This document shows positions 37,460 to 64,000 of a stretch of 64,000 bases of DNA, in pieces; the stretch's first letter is position 1; the number at the start of each line of letters is the position of its first letter. The DNA comes from Desmodus rotundus (lineage: Eukaryota; Chordata; Mammalia; Chiroptera; Phyllostomidae): contig NC_071387.1 of the NCBI RefSeq assembly GCF_022682495.2, positions 148,412,347 to 148,476,346 of the forward strand, in the 5' to 3' direction. A model generated the notes under the pieces. That model was not told where the DNA came from. It searched no databases and worked only from the letters and a program-made list of their open reading frames with translations. The translations under genes and the position numbers were made by a program.

Positions 37460-37570
37460 CCTTTGCAGAAGTGGCAGCGCGCCTTTCTCACTGCTGGGCT
37501 TTAGCGAAGGAGCCCAGCAAGCCTAGGAACTGGGGACGAGGGACCCTAGCTGCCAGCCACACACGCAAAA
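36950..37570. promoter_or_regulatory. CpG-rich block over CDO1 exon 1 and promoter
   Basis: This is the clearest GC- and CpG-rich stretch of the window (for example 'gaggcgggcgcgtgag' and 'gtagacgcgcgtgg' near 36975-37015), covering the start of intron 1, exon 1 and the 5' UTR. It fits a CpG-island promoter. CDO1 promoter methylation is known in human tumours; nothing about methylation can be read here. Confidence 0.7.
37290..37459 (-). CDS. CDO1: CDO1 exon 1 (coding part)
   Basis: 170 coding bases encode residues 1-56 and two bases of Arg57. It begins with [18 protein letters not shown] and ends YAKYDQY followed by AG, then the donor GTGAGT. It carries the N-terminal helices before the cupin barrel. 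It sits in a CpG-rich block, as expected for a promoter-proximal exon. Confidence 0.97.
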
Positions 37571-37720
37571 TCCCCAACGCTTGAGAGCCACAGCTTTAAA
37601 ATCCCTGGCCAAGATACAGAGAGACCCCTCCCAACAAGGGCAGCGCAGAGAATATGGGACCGAGTAGCTCGCACGCAAACACTAATCAGAAACAAATCTG
37701 CTGGGTTTAGCCTCCCGGGC

Positions 37721-37730
37721 CCTTTTTAAG
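37721..37730 (-). promoter_or_regulatory. CDO1: TATA-like box of CDO1
   Basis: CTTAAAAAGG on the minus strand, 262-271 bases above the ATG. A start about 25-30 bases below it would give a 5' UTR of roughly 230 bases. A second AT-rich site (TTTTAAAG) lies near 37595. Assigned by position and sequence only. Confidence 0.35.
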
Positions 37731-38234
37731 CTCTCAGAGAAGTGGGAATGTACCAATGGCCCTCGGAGGGTGGGGAGAGGCGGGGTGCAATTTGAGGATG
37801 GTGGTGGAAGCTACAGGAGCGTGTGGGCAAGGTCCTCCGAGCAATTTAGCCTTACCGGAAGCCCTTCCCTCCCAAATCCCAGCACTCGCACCGGGCAGCT
37901 CGCAATTTCACCCCCACCTGAACAGGGCGCACTTTGGCCGCCCATCCCCACCCACCCCTCTCCCCGAACCCTTCCTTACCCTCTCCTGCCGCCTCGCCCT
38001 GAAGCTTCTTTAGGACACAGGGGTTCCCAACCAAGGACGCAAACCACTGGGGTTCTGGAGAAGACTGCTGGGGGTCAGTGTTGAGGAAGGAAGGGGATCC
38101 TTCTTTTCAGAGAACCGAGAAATCGCGTAGAGCTTGCGAAGGCTAAGGATGTATTCTACTCCCAAGATGGAGATGTTTTTGTGGATCGAAACTATAGATA
38201 ATATGCTTCAGGCTAGGTGAAATAACTGCTTTCC

Positions 38235-38350
38235 TTTAAATTTTAAAAAACTTTTTAATTGAATTTATTGGGGTGATTTTAGTTAATAGTTATATAGGTT
38301 TCAGACATACAATTCTATAATACATTATCTGAATATTGTGTTGTGTGCTG
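38235..38350 (-). mobile_element. L1 3' end fragment
   Basis: 'ttgaatttattggggtgatt' with 'ataggtttcagacatacaat' and 'tacattatctgaatattg' is the reverse of an L1M 3' end. A related plus-strand piece is at 61770-61862. Confidence 0.7.
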
Positions 38351-38794
38351 TACTGAAAAGTACATTTGACAAAGGAGACTTGACTGTGGAGCAAGACTAG
38401 AAAACGGTAGAAGGCCAGGTACGCCTCTTTAATTTTAAAATCAAACATAAAAAAATATTTAGTGCAAAGACCCGATGTTTCAATGCATAGTGAATATAAG
38501 TACTCTGCGTGCGTGTGTTTTCTCCCAATGCAGTAATTTAAAGGGTTCTAGTTAGACTATTTAAATCTTTCATTTCTAGGAATGTGCTTGAAGGAGCCTC
38601 CTGGTAATACCTATACAGAAACACATTTCTATGTTGTGTTACAAGACAAAAAAAAATACGAAAAATGTGAGGGACAGAAAAAATGCAAGTATAGATTCCT
38701 TCTTTCTCATGAATGGACTCAGGGAATAATTTAGATTGAAGGTTATAAAAGGGCTAGACTTCTGGAAGACATTTTCCAGACTTCACTTGAATGT

Positions 38795-38941
38795 ATACAC
38801 AGGAGTGGGCAAAAGTAAGTTTACAGTTGTGATTACAAAAGTTTATTCTTGCATTATTAGTATTGTTTTGTATCATTAGTTATGATTTATCTTTTAGGCA
38901 ATCATGGCTGGTAATTTAACCTACTTTTGCCCACCCTTTAT
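38795..38941. mobile_element. Mariner-type MITE, copy 2
   Basis: Terminal inverted repeats 'gagtgggcaaaagtaagttt' (left) and 'aacctacttttgcccaccct' (right), bounded by TA. Same family as 8484-8600. About 147 bases with no coding capacity. Confidence 0.8.
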
Positions 38942-39244
38942 GTACATATAACACAACTTTACTTGTGCTAACAGTGTTCTTTGGAAGTACAAATGACAGC
39001 TCAATCACCATTGTTCAGAAAGGGCTTTGGTTAGGAAGCACGCCAGAAGCCAACCTTTTATGATGTGTATTTCAAGGAGAGGCTCTAGTAACCTAAGTGG
39101 AACACCTAGATCCAGAGAGGTAGTATTCTACTGCACTCTGCACTGCCCAGGGCAATGATTTACACATTTGAACAGTCATTGACATGGGGTGGATAACTAG
39201 AGAAGGGAACCAGAATTATCAGAGGTCTGGAAATAGACATCTAA

Positions 39245-39570
39245 CGATCCATTAGACACATTTAAGAAATCACGTACTACATGCCAGGCACTGCTCACAA
39301 CACCGACTCTGCCCTCAGAGGGCTTATGTTCTAAAGGAGGGGAAGAGTGGACAGTATACATGGTGAATTGGGCACACAAATACTGTGCACAACTTACAAT
39401 GGAGGAAAACTAAAGCAGGGGGAAAGAAGGTTGAGGGTGGTGTTATTTTAGAGAGAGTTCAGGGGAACATTCTTGATGTGAAATTTGGGCAGGGACTGAA
39501 GGATGTTAGTGAGACATAGGGTTTTCTGGGGGAAGCTTCAAAGTGGAGGAAACAGTAAATGCAAAAGCCC
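39245..39570 (-). repeat. L2 fragment
   Basis: 'ctacatgccaggcactgctc', 'ctgccctcagagggcttatg' and 'gtaaatgcaaaagccctaag' form a reversed L2 segment. Confidence 0.65.
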
Positions 39571-39904
39571 TAAGATGGGAGCAAACTTAGTTTTTGAACA
39601 GTAACACAGATGAACACCGATATGCAAAAATGGGGACTGCGATCACCTTGCAAGGTCTTCAGCTTTTGTTGATATGGGAAGCCATCTCATAATGCAGGCA
39701 CTGTATCACCTCACATCAAGAGGATGAGCAGAGAGACACCATCCACACCACTTTTATTGCAGCAGACTGTTAAAAAACACAGCATCTATATGGTTCAGTA
39801 CCATCCAGGGTTTTAGGAATCCACTAGAGGTCACGGGTAAGTGGGGACTCTTGTATACAAATTGCCTTTAGTGTTGCTTTCCCAAGTTAAACCATACTTT
39901 GAAA

Positions 39905-40240
39905 GCCACACTTAATTTCATTCACTCAATATATAATGAATTATTGATTATGCATAAGGAAAAGTACTAAGTATTATATGTATGGGTACCAAATGAAAAA
40001 CCAAAAGATTCCTATTTTTAGGGACGTAAGTGTATACAGTGATGAAAGGGTATTGGACACAATGCTTATGATGCAGTATGAAGCAGTGCTGTAATAGTGG
40101 TGGTTCACTGTAACTGTGTTTATGAGGCAGAGAGTATCTCCCCCTTGACGGATTCAGACAAGCTTTAGGGAAGTTAAAATCTGAATTAGGTAGAGGCAGG
40201 ATTTGAAGGGGTGAAGGTAAGTGCACTTCCATAATGGAAA
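39905..40240 (-). repeat. L2 fragment
   Basis: 'tttcattcactcaatatata' and 'gaggcaggatttgaaggggt' suggest a second reversed L2 piece. Weak. Confidence 0.4.
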
Positions 40241-41850
40241 CATATGAGCAGATGTAAGAAACAGAAAAAAGGGCAGATTTGGGGAATCATGTGTGTTGAA
40301 TAATGAAGGGAAACAGTACTTGAAAGATTAACCTGCTGCACTGCTTTCTGAATACTTTTCCTTCCATTCTGTGGTCTGTAGCTGACTTCCCTGGTGCCAG
40401 AATATACCCAGTATATTATAGTCCTTGGAAAATGAGGCAGAAGATGCATGAAAGGCGATTTTCATACCCCTTGAACACTTCACTTTCCTATTTTGGGTCA
40501 CCCACAACTGGTTGACTAATGGACTAGTGCTACATAATGAAAGGCACACTCTGCACTTCTTTCAGTTTTCTAATGTGATTAGAATAGATGATATTTAAGT
40601 GCCTTCAGCATTAGAAAGTCTAGAAAGTTAGATTCTAGGAAGTATCCAATCTTATTTAGCTTACCGTATATCCTAAGTATGAGAAACTCATAATGAAGTC
40701 TTTGGTGTAGATACCTTCAAAGATGGAAGTACAATATTCTAATAATTATATACACTCTGTATGTTGTAGGTCATCTTTGCACAGTAATATAAAGCATGAC
40801 ATAACTGACATCAATTTTTTCATAAACATGGAAAACAAAATATGACCTGAGGGTTCAGTTCTCACCCACTCCAAGTTCAGTTATAGTTAACAGTTTAAAC
40901 CAGACAACTACAAAAATATTTGTGAATTGTGTGTAAGGGTCTAGTCACCAAATAACATGATCCAGGCTTACAAGTAGATGTTGCAAAGTTAGCATAAAGT
41001 GATTAACTCTTTGGGTAAGAATTAAGAGGTAATAGTGTAAATATAGTTTATAACAGTTTAAAACCCTATACTATGTTCTTCAAGGTTATTAGGGGAAAAA
41101 AAACCAAGCAAGGTATATACACACTTAGCTAACCTTAGATTTAATCAATTACTAAGATCTTTACATCAAAAATGAACAATTGATGTCACAAATTCAAAAT
41201 GAAGTACTTTTGCTTATTGAGGTAGTAAATATTCCACACCTGAAATCTTAGTAATAAATATACATTAAATAATTTTTGCTGTATATGCATATAAATATGC
41301 ATGTTAATTATATCTGCATATAAATATATTTACACCCTTCAATAAACTGTAAGTGGATGAAGCTAGGGAGCAGTTCTTTTCCACATCCAACGTGTGTGAC
41401 TTGAAAATACACCTTCCAGTTTTCAACATACATACAAATTTCTGTCCCAGTTTTACAAGATAAATTTGCACAATTTAACCTGTATTATTCCACTGTTAAC
41501 TACTAGTTGTATTAAGTTATTACACAGGAACATTGGTATAAGGGGACTGAAGAATTCATTCGAGGACAGAAAATGAGAACTGAACAGTGATTCAATCACC
41601 GTAAACTCAATTGTTCCTTAGTATCCTTTAATGCTAATGTATGGCAGATCATTAACCATAAAGTACATTCTAGGATTTAAGGTACATAAGCATAGTTCAA
41701 AGTCCTTTGACAAAACCATACCATGCCCATTACCTTTGAAAATAAACACTTAGAATTCTTGCACACACTTTAGACCTGTTTGGATATTCCATTCGATTTA
41801 TTGAAATACATTTTTTTTGGCTTTATGTCTAATTTTCATTCTGGAATGTA
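40240..41850. other. AT-rich DNA, possibly distal ATG12 3' UTR
   Basis: No repeat or gene recognised. Depending on the ATG12 polyadenylation site this may be transcribed on the minus strand. Confidence 0.35.
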
Positions 41851-42190
41851 AAGCTCTTTTTAACTATAGTTGACATATGATATTATATTAGTTTCAGGTG
41901 TATAACACAGTGAGTTTTCGCACTTATACACCCTACAGAAGTGATCATCACAGAAGTCCACTATCCCTGTGTCACCATACAAAGTTATTGTGACATTGCT
42001 GACCGCATTCCCTCTGCTGTATCTTACATCCCTGTGACTTATCTCTTAAGTTTGTACCTCTTAATCCCCTTCACCATTTTTTGCCCATACCCCTACCACC
42101 CCACCCTCTGGCAATTATCAGTTATTCTGTATCTATGAGTCTGTTTTTTTGTTCATTTTTTTAGTTTTTCAGATTCCATACATCAGTGAA
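41850..42190 (-). mobile_element. L1 3' UTR fragment
   Basis: Reversed 3' UTR: 'ttaactatagttgacatatg', 'gtgatcatcacagaagtcca', 'ttcagattccatacatcagt'. It may lie inside the ATG12 3' UTR. Confidence 0.75.
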
Positions 42191-43234
42191 ATGATAGTTT
42201 TTAAATACTGCATTACAAATATAGTACAGAATAAAGTGTTAAATCTTACTTCAAGCAATTACCAATCTAATAGCATTAGAAAAAAGGTACTTTTAGTTAG
42301 GACATGAAATACACATAAAAACTAGGCTTTTTCCAGTTATTCTCTGAGCATTTTCAAGTTGAAAAAATTCATTATAAAAATTCAATAACGTTGCCACCTT
42401 TACTTGAGCACTTTTGACACTAAAAATAAGAGACAGAATATCACCATAGCTATAACCATCAGGATTCAAGAATCATCAAATGATTGGACTGAAATTTGTC
42501 CAAAATTTGTAAAATTCTTTTGTTTTCCAACAAAATAATTAAATCCAAATGATGCATATTCTCTAAAACAGTGTTCCAGTGTGTCAATATACATGTTGTC
42601 TTGGCTAGATGTTTGCTAGAAATGAGCAGGACAGTTTTTTCCCCTCCATTATCATCTGGCAAAGATGTAAAACCAGAAACTGCTTCTTTCTGCCAGCTGG
42701 GCTGCCCTCTACTGGACTATGTAAGGTATAAAACCAGCAGGACAAGGAGATTTTGTTTCATAATACTGTATAGGTATAAATATAAATGAGATCAGGCATA
42801 TCCCACACATTGAACAAAGTGAACTTCCCAGAGTAAGCACAAAAAGAATCCTTTAGTAAAACAAAACTGACTTTTACAGTGGAAAAACAATCAGCATAGT
42901 GTTAATTCTACAAGTAAACAATTTTAAGAACTGGTGACAAAGAGGCTTTTACAATCTTAGTCTCCTTATCAATTATTTTGGAGGCATATATGGAGCAATA
43001 GTTGTAGTACTGGGTATACTCTAATGTCAATCTTTTATCATGATTTCTGTAATGCAAATTACATTCTTGTGAGTCTATCTACTCTATGGATTTTTAACAT
43101 GCATAAACATGGGTCACAGCAGATAACATGCTGAGTAGATCATATTCACAAGTCTCTTGCCAAAAGTGTTAAAACTTTTCAGAGCTGTTTCCTTTGTGAA
43201 GATTCATTTTAGTTATCAAGATCTTTTCTGTAGT
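42190..43234 (-). other. ATG12: Probable start of the ATG12 3' UTR
   Basis: AT-rich, mostly repeat-free sequence directly below the ATG12 stop. Human ATG12 has a 3' UTR of several kilobases, so transcription probably runs further left, possibly through the L1M fragment at 41850-42190. AATAAA signals on the minus strand occur near 41804-41799 and 39757-39752. The true end cannot be decided from sequence. Confidence 0.45.

Positions 43235-64000
<20,766 letters not shown>

Overview
This window is mammalian nuclear DNA, almost certainly from a bat. The main clue is a set of about ten tRNA-derived SINEs with the head 'ccctggctggtgtggctcag' and the tail 'cccctctctctaaaaataaa'. This is the VES family of yangochiropteran bats. 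Bat-type L1, HAL1 (half-L1) and mariner elements agree with this. No prokaryotic, plasmid or phage features are present, and most short open frames are chance frames or transposon debris.

Two protein-coding genes are supported, both on the minus strand. CDO1 (cysteine dioxygenase type 1) is complete: five coding exons between 37459 and 25956 give a 200-residue protein with every metal-binding and catalytic residue in place. ATG12 (the ubiquitin-like autophagy modifier) lies upstream: the last three coding exons (57853-57717, 45187-45125, 43294-43235) are complete, and the last 27 coding bases of exon 1 sit at the right edge of the window (64000-63974). The order CDO1-ATG12, both on one strand, matches the human 5q23 arrangement. 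There the next gene, AP3S1, starts divergently from the ATG12 promoter, which would lie just outside this window. The two genes are neighbours but do not share a pathway: CDO1 makes cysteine sulfinate for taurine and sulfate synthesis, and ATG12 is conjugated to ATG5 for LC3 lipidation.

Layout: 1-25.2 kb is gene-poor intergenic DNA with old L2, MIR, L1M and MaLR copies, two minus-strand HAL1 copies, VES SINEs and a solo-LTR-like element. 25.2-37.5 kb is CDO1, with a CpG-rich first exon. 37.5-43.2 kb holds intergenic DNA and the probable ATG12 3' UTR. 43.2-64 kb is ATG12, whose introns carry a 5'-truncated L1 (43.5-44.6 kb), a nearly full-length but broken L1 (47.35-53.82 kb), several VES SINEs and a mariner element split by a full HAL1 copy (57.9-60.3 kb).

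I found no undescribed gene system. The observations most worth checking are: a perfect 52-bp inverted repeat inside the L1 at 44.2 kb; a pyrimidine-rich region made of about three diverged ~320-bp tandem units in the 5' part of the large L1; several ORF1-only HAL1 copies, one with clear target-site duplications inside a mariner; a mariner derivative that has a MER20-like segment in its middle; and a weak ~32-bp periodicity at 2.94-3.3 kb.
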